64,000 bases of DNA from Flavihumibacter fluvii. Its GTDB lineage: Bacteria > Bacteroidota > Bacteroidia > Chitinophagales > Chitinophagaceae. Shown here piece by piece: positions 19,201 to 26,802 of this stretch. The stretch covers positions 4,426,001 to 4,490,000 of the forward strand of contig NZ_CP092333.1 in the NCBI RefSeq assembly GCF_018595675.2, read 5' to 3'. Made by a program: the position numbers and the translations under genes. The number at the start of each line of letters is the position of its first letter. Position 1 is the first letter of the stretch. The notes beneath the pieces were generated by a model. It saw only the letters and a program-made list of their open reading frames with translations, made no database searches and had not been told where the DNA came from.

Positions 19201-19834
19201 GGTATCCATCATGATCGTTGACGATCATAAACTGATCCGTGAAACCTGGAGTTTTATCCTGGGATCTGACCCGCGATTTGAGGTCATTGCCGATTGCGGA
19301 GACCCTGAAACTGCTATCGACCTGGCCAGGGAACTTAAGCCAAATATAGTCCTCATGGATATTAACATGAGCCCGATGAGTGGATTTGATGCAACCGAAC
19401 AGATTCGCCAGCTTTCTCCCCAAACCAAAGTGATTGGCGTTTCCATGCATTCCCAGCCGGCATATGCCCGTAAAATGCTCCAGGTGGGCGCACAGGGGTA
19501 TGTTACCAAAAACAGCAGCAAGGATGAAATGGTGAAAGCCATCCTGGAGGTGGACAAAGGCAATAAATATGTGTGCGATGAAATCAGGAACATTATTTCC
19601 GAGCAAATGACCGAAAATGATGGTGAAGGTCCGGATATCCATAGTCTCACCGACAGGGAAATACAGATCATCCATTTTATCAAATCAGGAAATTCCTCAA
19701 AGGAAATCGCTGTTGAACTGGATATTTCCCTGAAAACAGTTGAAGTGCACCGCCATAATATTTTAAAGAAACTAAAGATTAAAAATGCTGCTTCATTGGT
19801 GAACTTTATCAATAGCAACCCAAGTTTGTATTAG
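19193..19834 (+). CDS. NarL/FixJ-type response regulator
   Basis: The 213-residue regulator has a receiver domain with acidic D10/D11, phosphoacceptor D56 (VLMDINMSPMSG), the conserved Ser/Thr position and K109-like Lys (YVTKNSS), followed by a LuxR-type helix-turn-helix (LTDREIQIIHFIKSGNSSKEIA, KTVEVHRHNILKKL). It should be phosphorylated by the upstream kinase, given the HisKA_3 class match and the eight-base gene overlap. Targets are unknown; neither gene shows an obvious nearby operon under its control. Confidence 0.94.
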   Translation: MSKVSIMIVDDHKLIRETWSFILGSDPRFEVIADCGDPETAIDLARELKPNIVLMDINMSPMSGFDATEQIRQLSPQTKVIGVSMHSQPAYARKMLQVGAQGYVTKNSSKDEMVKAILEVDKGNKYVCDEIRNIISEQMTENDGEGPDIHSLTDREIQIIHFIKSGNSSKEIAVELDISLKTVEVHRHNILKKLKIKNAASLVNFINSNPSLY

Positions 19835-19851
19835 GCACAAACCCCCAGCAG

Positions 19852-20535
19852 ATGAAGACCTTTGCAGAATCTGCCATTTCTTTTTTTGCCAGTCTTTCCA
19901 TTCCGGAAAATTTGCCGGAAGGTGTTGTGCCCCTCTTTCCGTATAATGATCCACCCGTGAAGGAACTGGTGCGGAAATTTTATACCCGGTTTTTCTCTGA
20001 TACCAACCTTCGGTTTATGCTGGTTGGCATCAACCCGGGACGTTTTGGTGCCGGGATTACAGGGATCAATTTCACCGCACCCCGCCAATTGCGGGAAGAT
20101 TGCGGCATCAGCCACGAATTGGGTAATTCTTCCGAATTGTCCGCAGAATTCATCTATTCCGTCATTAACGCATTCGGTGGCGCGAAAGCTTTCTACCGGC
20201 ACTTTTACCTTGCAGCCGTGAGCCCGGTCGGATTCGTTCAAAACGGCAAAAACCTGAATTATTATGATGATCCCCGCTTGATGGCATCCATTCTGCCTTA
20301 TGCGCTGGATTGTATGCAACGCCAGCTCAGGTTTGGTGTTCACCGAACGGTCGCCATCTGTATTGGCGGCGATAAAAATTACAAGTTTTTAAAGGCCATG
20401 AACGAGGCGGGCAATTTTTTTGCCGAGATCCTTACTGTTCCACACCCCAGGTTCATCCTCCAATATCGCCGCTCTTCACAAGAATCCTATATTCAGCAAT
20501 ATTTATCTGCCCTCGACTATTGTTTACATAAATAA
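19852..20535 (+). CDS. Uracil-DNA glycosylase superfamily protein (SMUG2/DUF4918-like)
   Basis: The 227-residue protein has the superfamily water-activating loop as LVGINPGRFGAGITG (about residues 58-72) and a C-terminal loop VPHPRF (about 196-201) at the position of the HP(S/R) minor-groove motif. This layout matches the SMUG2-like branch reported from Pedobacter, which removes uracil and related deaminated bases from DNA. The start is 17 bases after the response regulator stop, so it could be in the same transcript, though a functional link is not evident. Confidence 0.78.
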   Translation: MKTFAESAISFFASLSIPENLPEGVVPLFPYNDPPVKELVRKFYTRFFSDTNLRFMLVGINPGRFGAGITGINFTAPRQLREDCGISHELGNSSELSAEFIYSVINAFGGAKAFYRHFYLAAVSPVGFVQNGKNLNYYDDPRLMASILPYALDCMQRQLRFGVHRTVAICIGGDKNYKFLKAMNEAGNFFAEILTVPHPRFILQYRRSSQESYIQQYLSALDYCLHK

Positions 20536-20539
20536 TTTT

Positions 20540-20547
20540 TACATTTG
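20540..20547 (+). promoter_or_regulatory. -7 promoter box TACATTTG for the MATE transporter leader
   Basis: Exact TAnnTTTG match directly after the glycosylase-like gene. A TTG at 20520-20522 is a weak -33 candidate (17-base spacing). It predicts a leader of about 125 bases before the MATE start codon. Confidence 0.5.
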
Positions 20548-20582
20548 TTCCTGCAAACGCTTTTTTTATGATTTTCTAATTT

Positions 20583-20645
20583 TCCTGGCACCCCGCCAGG
20601 ACCTTTTCTTAAGGAACACACGTAATTGGGGGGCCAGGCTGGTCA
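20583..20645 (+). promoter_or_regulatory. Possible alternative-hairpin leader upstream of the MATE gene
   Basis: TCCTGGC (20583-20589) can pair perfectly with GCCAGGA (20595-20601) across an ACCCC loop, followed by CCTTTTCTT; the same arm can instead pair with GCCAGG at 20633-20638, itself inside the near-palindrome CCAGGCTGG. Two exclusive foldings of one arm are typical of attenuators or riboswitches, but no known ligand-binding consensus was recognised. Confidence 0.4.
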
Positions 20646-20680
20646 CCTCTTCTTCTTTCAATTTACTTTGATTTTACTGT

Positions 20681-22105
20681 ATGCGTAGTAATACCCAATC
20701 TACCCTGAGTATAGGTAGTTTATACCAATTTATTAAATCAGCCCTGCGTGGCGATGCACAGGATTACACCACCGGAAGTATCCGGCGGGCCGTCTTTTTA
20801 CTGGCCGTTCCGATGATCCTGGAAATGGGAATGGAAAGTGTTTTTGCGGTGGTGGACCTGTATTTTGTGGGCCGCCTTCCCGATAGCCGGCATAATATCC
20901 AGACCGTTGGCCTTACTGAATCGGTGCTGTCTATTATTTATTCCCTGGCCATAGGTATCAGCATGGCAGCAACCGCCATGGTGGCCAGAAGGGTGGGCGA
21001 GAAAGATAGTAAAGCAGCCGCTCACGCTGCCATGCAATCGCTCTGGCTGGCATTTGGCATCACGTTTTTCGTGAGTATGGCCGGACTATTGCTGGCACCC
21101 CAGATCCTGGGCTGGATGGGTGCCGAACCTACAACTGTTGAACTGGGCACACCCTACACCCGCCTGATGATGGGCAGCAGCCTGGTGATCATGTTGCTGT
21201 TCCTGATCAATGGTATTTTCAGGGGTGCCGGTGACGCCTCAATGGCCATGAAAAGCCTTTGGATCGCCAATATCGCTAACATTATTCTATGCCCGGTTTT
21301 GATCCTGGGACTGGGCCCTGTTCCTTCACTTGGACTTTTTGGAGCCGCTTTGGCCACAACAATCGGAAGGGGGATTGGCGTCTCTTACCAGCTCTACCAT
21401 TTATTCAGTGGTAAATCACTGGTAAAATTGCAACTGGATGACTGGAAACCAGACTGGCGTATTATTAAATCGCTCATCAATATTGCCGCCCCCGGCACCT
21501 TACAGTTTATCATTGGCTCCTGCAGCTGGATCTTCCTGGCAAGGCTGGTTGCCGAAACAGGCCATGCCGAAGCTTCTGCTGGTTACCAGACCGCTATCAG
21601 GGTGCTGATCTTTTTCCTGTTGCCGGCATGGGGAATGGCCAATGCAGCCGCCACGCTGGTTGGACAAAACCTGGGTGCCGGACAACCCGAAAGGGCCGCG
21701 CAATCTGTTATAGCCACCGCAAAATATAATACGATTTTCATGGCAGCCGTTATGTTTTTCTTTTTGTTCGGTGCCAATTGGGTAATTGGGTTTTTCACCC
21801 ACGAAGCCGCTGTAAAAGAGATCGGCGTACAAGCCATCCGGATTATGAGTATCGGGTACATATTTTACGGGATTGGTATGGTGATGACCAATGCTTTTAA
21901 TGGCGCGGGAGACACAAAAACACCTACATGGATCAACCTGTTCGGCTTCTGGCTGTTCCAGATTCCGTTGGCCTATGTGCTGGCAAAATGGTGGCAGATG
22001 GGCCCCCTTGGGGTGTTTATAGCAATTCCGGTTACTGAAACATGCATTACCCTCGCGGCCTGGTGGCTGTTCCGCCGGGGAAAATGGAAGACAGTAAAAA
22101 TTTAG
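20681..22105 (+). CDS. MATE family efflux transporter
   Basis: The 474-residue protein has about 12 hydrophobic helices in two similar halves, with the family's early segment AVFLLAVPMILEMGMESVF, the conserved GRLPDS loop (in place of the common G-L---A motif), and GIFRGAGDASMAM and NAFNGAGDTKTPTW, the two matching GxGD loops of the halves. MATE proteins export cationic drugs or metabolites using Na+ or H+. It is preceded by an unusually structured leader. The AI-2E-type transporter begins 30 bases downstream, so the two probably share a transcript. Confidence 0.92.
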   Translation: MRSNTQSTLSIGSLYQFIKSALRGDAQDYTTGSIRRAVFLLAVPMILEMGMESVFAVVDLYFVGRLPDSRHNIQTVGLTESVLSIIYSLAIGISMAATAMVARRVGEKDSKAAAHAAMQSLWLAFGITFFVSMAGLLLAPQILGWMGAEPTTVELGTPYTRLMMGSSLVIMLLFLINGIFRGAGDASMAMKSLWIANIANIILCPVLILGLGPVPSLGLFGAALATTIGRGIGVSYQLYHLFSGKSLVKLQLDDWKPDWRIIKSLINIAAPGTLQFIIGSCSWIFLARLVAETGHAEASAGYQTAIRVLIFFLLPAWGMANAAATLVGQNLGAGQPERAAQSVIATAKYNTIFMAAVMFFFLFGANWVIGFFTHEAAVKEIGVQAIRIMSIGYIFYGIGMVMTNAFNGAGDTKTPTWINLFGFWLFQIPLAYVLAKWWQMGPLGVFIAIPVTETCITLAAWWLFRRGKWKTVKI

Positions 22106-22135
22106 GAAACGCCTTTTTCTTATTATCTTCCTTTT

Positions 22136-23230
22136 ATGGCATTTTACGATGAAGACAAACTTAGGCAGGCCTTCTTTATAGGTATCATTGGTTTACTGGG
22201 AATTGTGCTGTTCCTGCAGCTGAAATCCTTTTTGCCAGCCATACTGGGCGCCTTTACCCTCTATGTGCTGATGAGTAAATTCATGGACAAGCTGGTGGCC
22301 AGGAAATGGTCACCAGCCCTTGCGGCAGCATTCCTGATGCTCGTTTCTTTCCTGGTGATTGTGGTCCCGATCGGATCTGTCATCAAGATGCTGATTGCAA
22401 GGCTCAGTCTTTCTGAAGATCAATTCAATCATGCTGTAAGTGCCTTACAGGTATTCATTAAAGGAATCGAAGACAGAACCGGGTTTGAACTTCTGACCGA
22501 TAAATATGTCGGCCAATTAAGCGGGTTCGTTGCAAGGGAACTGCCCATCGTCCTGGGAGCCACCTTTAATACGATCACCACCATCATCATCATGTATTTT
22601 ATCTTGTTTTTCATGCTCACGCAGGGTAGTGAAATGGAAGACATCTTATCACAATTCCTACCCATGGAAAAAAGGCACCGCCACCTTGTCCAGAAAGAAA
22701 TGGGTACCCTCGTCCTGTCCAACGCCATAGGAATTCCCCTGATCGCTTTGCTGCAGGGACTGATTGGATTGGTCGGCTATCTTATCCTCGGGGTAAAAGA
22801 GCCCGTGCTTTGGTTTGCGATCACCTGCATTTCAGCCATGCTGCCTATTGTTGGGGCCGCAGCAGCTTACATTCCCCTTACTATTATGTTTTTCGTTGCC
22901 GGCGATAACCTTAGGGGAATAGGTATGCTGATCCTGGGTTTTGGTTTTATCGGGATGTCTGATAATATCTTCCGGTTCTGGCTCCAGAAAAAAATCGGCA
23001 ATGTCCATCCGCTGATCACGGTCTTCGGGGTACTGGTCGGACTCAAATTATTTGGCTTTATCGGGTTGGTATTCGGTCCCCTGCTTATTTCGGTTTTTAT
23101 CCTGCTGATCAGGATCTACCGATTGGAATTTTCGCATACCAGGTTCGTCCATGAAGCGCCGCTAACTGTCGATCTGCCACCAGAGAGTCCACCGGGCAAC
23201 ACTGTCCCTGCCTCCGGCGGGCAAGGGTAA
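22136..23230 (+). CDS. AI-2E family transporter (UPF0118 permease)
   Basis: The 364-residue integral membrane protein has about eight hydrophobic segments and the family's C-terminal signature region: VLWFAITCISAMLPIVGAA, GMSDNIFRFWLQKKIGNVHPLITVFGVLVGLKLFGFIG (split across helices 6-8). Members were named after TqsA, an autoinducer-2 exporter, but many are Na+/H+ antiporters or have unknown cargo. The tail (about 340-364) is proline-rich and hydrophilic. No luxS is present in this window. Confidence 0.87.
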   Translation: MAFYDEDKLRQAFFIGIIGLLGIVLFLQLKSFLPAILGAFTLYVLMSKFMDKLVARKWSPALAAAFLMLVSFLVIVVPIGSVIKMLIARLSLSEDQFNHAVSALQVFIKGIEDRTGFELLTDKYVGQLSGFVARELPIVLGATFNTITTIIIMYFILFFMLTQGSEMEDILSQFLPMEKRHRHLVQKEMGTLVLSNAIGIPLIALLQGLIGLVGYLILGVKEPVLWFAITCISAMLPIVGAAAAYIPLTIMFFVAGDNLRGIGMLILGFGFIGMSDNIFRFWLQKKIGNVHPLITVFGVLVGLKLFGFIGLVFGPLLISVFILLIRIYRLEFSHTRFVHEAPLTVDLPPESPPGNTVPASGGQG

Positions 23231-23309
23231 GCCCCCGCCTGCATATCGGGAACTTTGAACCGGATATTGAAAAGGGTATAATTTTTGTTCACCATCAAGC
23301 GTTAATGCA

Positions 23310-24146
23310 ATGCAACCTGATGTAAGCCTGATGATCAATCCGAAATTAAAATCCGCCCTGGCAGGAATATTCCTGTTCTCTTCAACCTTATTGCCGGTTA
23401 ACCTGGCTGCCAATAATAGTAAGTCCATAGCCGGTAAATCGGCCAGCAACAAAAAAACCGGGTATAAAAAAGCAACATCCCCGAATAAAAAGAACTTCAA
23501 GGTTACCAATAGCTTTTCCGTAAATGCCGGTTTTTCTGCACAAGTGATGCAGGAGGCAGACAGTATGTACAAACAATTGAACCTGGCTGAAAAGGGACTT
23601 TCCAAAAAAGCATTTATTTATGGCTGGAAGGGCTATCGCATTTTACAGAAAAAGGGATTTTTACAACGTTCCGAAGTGTTGTCCATCTGCGACTTTAGCC
23701 AGTCTTCCCGTCATAAAAGATTGTATATCATTGATGTAGAACAAAAAGTGCTGCTCGTGAATACTTTTGTGGCCCATGGCCGCAATTCTGGTGGTGAATT
23801 CGCCCGCCAATTCTCCAATAAACCCCAGTCGCGCCAGAGCAGTCTTGGTTTTTATGTGACCCGCCAGACTTATTTTGGGGAACATGGACTTTCCTTAAGG
23901 ATCGATGGTATTGAACGCGGCTTCAATGACCGGGCTAATGCCAGGAACATTGTGGTACACGGTTCAGATTACCTCGGTGGAAGTTTCCTGGAAAACAACC
24001 CTTTCAATGGCCGTAGTTATGGTTGCCCGGCTGTTCCGGGCGACGAATCCCAATACATTATTGATGCCATAAAGAATGGCACTTGTATGTTTATATATCA
24101 TCCAACCAAAAAATACCTTTCGACTTCGCGGATCATAAATGCTTAG
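23310..24146 (+). CDS. L,D-transpeptidase catalytic domain family protein (YkuD_2 type)
   Basis: The 278-residue protein has an N-terminal hydrophobic segment (about 15-35, signal or anchor), a Lys/Ser/Asn-rich linker and a catalytic domain with H217 in IVVHGSDYLGG and C239 in SYGCPAVP, the HxGxD...SxGC pattern of L,D-transpeptidases and related carboxypeptidases of peptidoglycan. The first start codon is used; an in-frame ATG at 23331 gives an equally good signal segment. A strong terminator follows 41 bases after the stop. It probably modifies peptidoglycan cross-links in the periplasm. Confidence 0.83.
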   Translation: MQPDVSLMINPKLKSALAGIFLFSSTLLPVNLAANNSKSIAGKSASNKKTGYKKATSPNKKNFKVTNSFSVNAGFSAQVMQEADSMYKQLNLAEKGLSKKAFIYGWKGYRILQKKGFLQRSEVLSICDFSQSSRHKRLYIIDVEQKVLLVNTFVAHGRNSGGEFARQFSNKPQSRQSSLGFYVTRQTYFGEHGLSLRIDGIERGFNDRANARNIVVHGSDYLGGSFLENNPFNGRSYGCPAVPGDESQYIIDAIKNGTCMFIYHPTKKYLSTSRIINA

Positions 24147-24186
24147 CATGGACATGCTTATTAGTTGGTTTGGACGCCAAAAGCAG

Positions 24187-24217
24187 AAGCTCAATTTATT
24201 GGGCTTTTCTTTTTTTA
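24187..24217 (+). terminator. Rho-independent terminator after the L,D-transpeptidase gene
   Basis: AAGCTCAA (24187-24194) and TTGGGCTT (24199-24206) pair with one G-U across TTTA, followed by TTCTTTTTTT. It lies between convergent genes. Confidence 0.85.
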
Positions 24218-24221
24218 TACC

Positions 24222-24857
24222 CTATCCAATCACCAAAACAGCGATGATCATAGAAACAGCACCGCTGATGTAACCCCAGACTAATTCTTCGGTAGTATGG
24301 TCGCTGGCTAAATAGCGCGCCGTTCCAACCAGTCCGGCTATAAATAAGGCCACTGCCAGGGGCAGCCCCAGTGGAACAAGGCTATTCCAGGAGATATAAA
24401 TGAAAAAACCGGCCAATATGCCCATCGCAATGGTATGCAGGCTGATCTTTATAAAGTTATTGGCCGTTAATGCAATGATGCTTGATATGAATACCGCGCA
24501 TAACATTTCCACCAGTTCAGGCGGATTGTCGGGCTGGTTCTTACACACATAAAAGATCCAGAAATAATAGATCATGGAAGCGATAATCGGGATGATCCTT
24601 TCTTTCTGGGAATTAAGTGTAACACTGTTCGCAAAACCCAGCAGTTTGAGCAGCAGTACGGTAAAAGCAGGAAAGAAAGCCGTACTGATCAGGATGGATA
24701 ATAGTTTGATGGATTTATACCAGTCATTTTCGCCGGCAAAGGCAAAAGGATGCAGGTACAACAGGAATGCCGTGATATACCCCGGAATAAACAGGGGGTG
24801 AAAGATGATGGAAATGAATTGTCCGATTACCCTTCCGGGGCCTTTTGATGCCGTCAT
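24222..24857 (-). CDS. Membrane protein of the PAP2 superfamily with degenerate active site
   Basis: The 211-residue protein has five to six hydrophobic helices. Three segments align in order with the PAP2 phosphatase motifs: NSQKERIIPI (for KxxxxxxRP), KISLHTIAMG (for PSGH, keeping the His) and ARYLASDHTTEE (for SRxxxxxHxxxD, keeping Arg and His, with Glu for Asp). Classic members dephosphorylate undecaprenyl pyrophosphate or phosphatidic acid; the altered first motif leaves activity open. Its start codon overlaps the rpoN stop by one base (TAATG), so it is translationally coupled to rpoN. Confidence 0.62.
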   Translation of the reverse strand: MTASKGPGRVIGQFISIIFHPLFIPGYITAFLLYLHPFAFAGENDWYKSIKLLSILISTAFFPAFTVLLLKLLGFANSVTLNSQKERIIPIIASMIYYFWIFYVCKNQPDNPPELVEMLCAVFISSIIALTANNFIKISLHTIAMGILAGFFIYISWNSLVPLGLPLAVALFIAGLVGTARYLASDHTTEELVWGYISGAVSMIIAVLVIG

Positions 24858-26341
24858 TATAATTCCTTTCTTAAGCGCGCCACCGGAATATTGAGTTGTT
24901 CGCGGTATTTGGCCACCGTTCTACGTGCAATGTTATAACCTTTTTCCTGCAAAAGTTCGGTCAATCGTTCATCGCTGAGGGGTTTTCTTTTATTTTCCCC
25001 TTCTACCATATCACTCAGGATCTTCTTCACCTCCCGGGTAGAAACTTCTTCACCACTTTCTGTACTCAGGCTTTCGCTGAAGAAAAATTTAAGCCGGTAG
25101 GTGCCGAATTCAGTTTGTACAAATTTGCTGTTGGCTACCCGGCTCACCGTACTGATATCCAATCCGGTCCTTTCGGCAATATCTTTCAGGATCATGGGCC
25201 TGAGCGTGGTTTCATCCCCCGTGAGGAAAAATTCTTCCTGGTAATCCATGATGGTCTGCATGGTCATCATCAGGGTCTGCTGCCGTTGTTTGATAGCATC
25301 GATGAACCATTTGGCTGCATCGATCTTCTGCTTGATGAAAAGAACAGCTTCTTTCTGGCGCTTGTCTTTTTTAGTACCCCGGTCATATTCCTTCAGCATA
25401 TCGCGGTATCCTTCACTGATGCGGAGGTCTGGGGCATTTTTGCCGTTCAGTGTGAGTTCCAGTTTGCCGGCATTGTTGTAAATGAAAAAATCGGGGATCA
25501 CATAGCTTTCGGCCTTGTTCATTTCGCTGATATTCCCACCGGGTTTGGGGTTCAGCTTTACAATCTGCCTGATGATGTCACGCAGCTGCTCGTCATCTAT
25601 GTTAAGTCCGCGCTGGATTTTATCATAATGCTTCTTAGTAAATTCATCAAAGTAGTTCGACAATATTTCGATGGCCATTTGAACGGACTTCCCCTCATTT
25701 TTACGGCGATCGAGTTGAAGCAACAGGCATTCCTGTAAATCGCGCGCTGCAACACCAGCCGGATCAAAATGCTGGATAAGCAATATCAGTTCCTCTATCT
25801 CTTCAGTACTTGCCTCTATGTTCTGGCGGAAGGCCAGGTCATCCTGTATAGCGGTTGATTCCCTGCGGAGGTAACCATCGTCGTCAATGCTGCCTACTAT
25901 TTGTTCAGCGATCCGGCGCTTCCTGTCATCCAGGGTAAGCATACCCAGCTGGTCATTCAGGGTGTCGTGTAAACTCGATTCCACCTTAAATGGCATGGTT
26001 TGCTTGTCATCCAGTTCCGGGTAATTATCGTCCCTGAGCCGGTAATCGGCAATATCGTCATCCCCATCATGTACATAATCGCTGATGTTGATATTATCAT
26101 ACTCGTCCTCACTACCCTCCGTTTCATAATCCTCTTCCCCGTTTTCAAACTCTTCCCTCGATTCTTCAAAGGAATCATCTGATGACTCATCACTCTGCTC
26201 CAGTGCGGGGTTTTCTTCCAGCTCCTCCTTGATGCGCTCTTCCAAATTGGCTGTTGGCACCTGTAGCAACTTCATCAATTGAATTTGCTGAGGGGAAAGC
26301 TTCTGCAATAATTTCTGCTGTAAACTTTGACTCAGTGCCAT
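24857..26341 (-). CDS. rpoN: RNA polymerase sigma-54 factor
   Basis: The 494-residue sigma-54 directs polymerase to -24/-12 promoters that need AAA+ activators. Region I is Gln/Leu-rich (LSPQQIQLMKLLQVP), region II is highly acidic (about 50-105), the core-binding domain spans about 115-320, the helix-turn-helix is near ISTVSRVANSKFVQT and the RpoN box is ARRTVAKYRE close to the C terminus. No bacterial enhancer-binding protein is encoded in this window. An inverted repeat lies 13 bases upstream of the start. Confidence 0.96.
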   Translation of the reverse strand: MALSQSLQQKLLQKLSPQQIQLMKLLQVPTANLEERIKEELEENPALEQSDESSDDSFEESREEFENGEEDYETEGSEDEYDNINISDYVHDGDDDIADYRLRDDNYPELDDKQTMPFKVESSLHDTLNDQLGMLTLDDRKRRIAEQIVGSIDDDGYLRRESTAIQDDLAFRQNIEASTEEIEELILLIQHFDPAGVAARDLQECLLLQLDRRKNEGKSVQMAIEILSNYFDEFTKKHYDKIQRGLNIDDEQLRDIIRQIVKLNPKPGGNISEMNKAESYVIPDFFIYNNAGKLELTLNGKNAPDLRISEGYRDMLKEYDRGTKKDKRQKEAVLFIKQKIDAAKWFIDAIKQRQQTLMMTMQTIMDYQEEFFLTGDETTLRPMILKDIAERTGLDISTVSRVANSKFVQTEFGTYRLKFFFSESLSTESGEEVSTREVKKILSDMVEGENKRKPLSDERLTELLQEKGYNIARRTVAKYREQLNIPVARLRKEL

Positions 26342-26353
26342 ACGTTAGGGTTT

Positions 26354-26388
26354 TAGGCGAATTGGATTTTTTTAAAAAAGGTCGCCTA
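26354..26388 (-). promoter_or_regulatory. Inverted repeat just upstream of rpoN
   Basis: TAGGCGA (26354-26360) and TCGCCTA (26382-26388) are perfect 7-bp arms around a T7/A6 core that can also pair. On the rpoN strand it would be a hairpin in the leader or an operator overlapping the promoter. Confidence 0.5.
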
Positions 26389-26428
26389 TCCACAAAAATC
26401 AGGCCGTAATTTACTAATTTAACGATTA

Positions 26429-26773
26429 ATGCTGGTAAAAGGAAATCATAAAATTATTTTTCTCTTTCTTGGCCTGGGCTGTGTTTTTCATGCGAATGCC
26501 CAACAGGCAAGCATTTCAATGCCTGCAGCCTATTCGTTGAAGGATTCGCTGAAATTGCCGGAAATCAGTAAAAAAAATTTATATATTTCCACCAGGCTGG
26601 CGGAAACTGTGCCTTTCGGGTATTTGCCAAAGCGCCCTGTTGATGCCAATTACTTTACCCGCCATTGGGGTATTTTTTGCGAAGGTGAATGGCGGCTCGA
26701 GAAGAAGACGGGATTGCCCCTGCGCTTTCGTTTAGGCAGCCTGGAATATGTGGACAGGTTGGAAGGGAAGTAA
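26429..26773 (+). CDS. Small secreted protein, conserved-looking, unknown function
   Basis: The 114-residue product has a convincing signal peptide (KIIFLFLGLGCVFHANAQQ) and a compact basic C-terminal half (FCEGEWRLEKKTGLPLRFRLGSLEYV). I believe short proteins with this C-terminal pattern recur in Chitinophagaceae, but no domain name is known to me. It is divergent from rpoN (87 bases between starts) and convergent with the GHL10 gene. The cysteine in FCEGEW is the only one after the signal peptide. Function unknown; gene reality is supported by the signal peptide and strand-specific composition. Confidence 0.62.
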   Translation: MLVKGNHKIIFLFLGLGCVFHANAQQASISMPAAYSLKDSLKLPEISKKNLYISTRLAETVPFGYLPKRPVDANYFTRHWGIFCEGEWRLEKKTGLPLRFRLGSLEYVDRLEGK

Positions 26774-26778
26774 GGGAA

Positions 26779-26802
26779 CCGTTCACCGTTTCCCGTTCAC
26801 CT
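26779..26802 (+). repeat. Short 7-bp repeat array overlapping the GHL10 stop codon
   Basis: CCGTTCA, CCGTTTC and CCGTTCA units (26779-26799). On the minus strand the TGA stop of the GHL10 gene (26785 to 26783) is part of the first unit, and its last residues (VNGKR) are encoded by the array. Confidence 0.7.

Noticed and set aside
24896-25738. 280-codon plus-strand frame opposite rpoN
   Set aside because: Fully inside rpoN, which is certain; no recognisable protein pattern.
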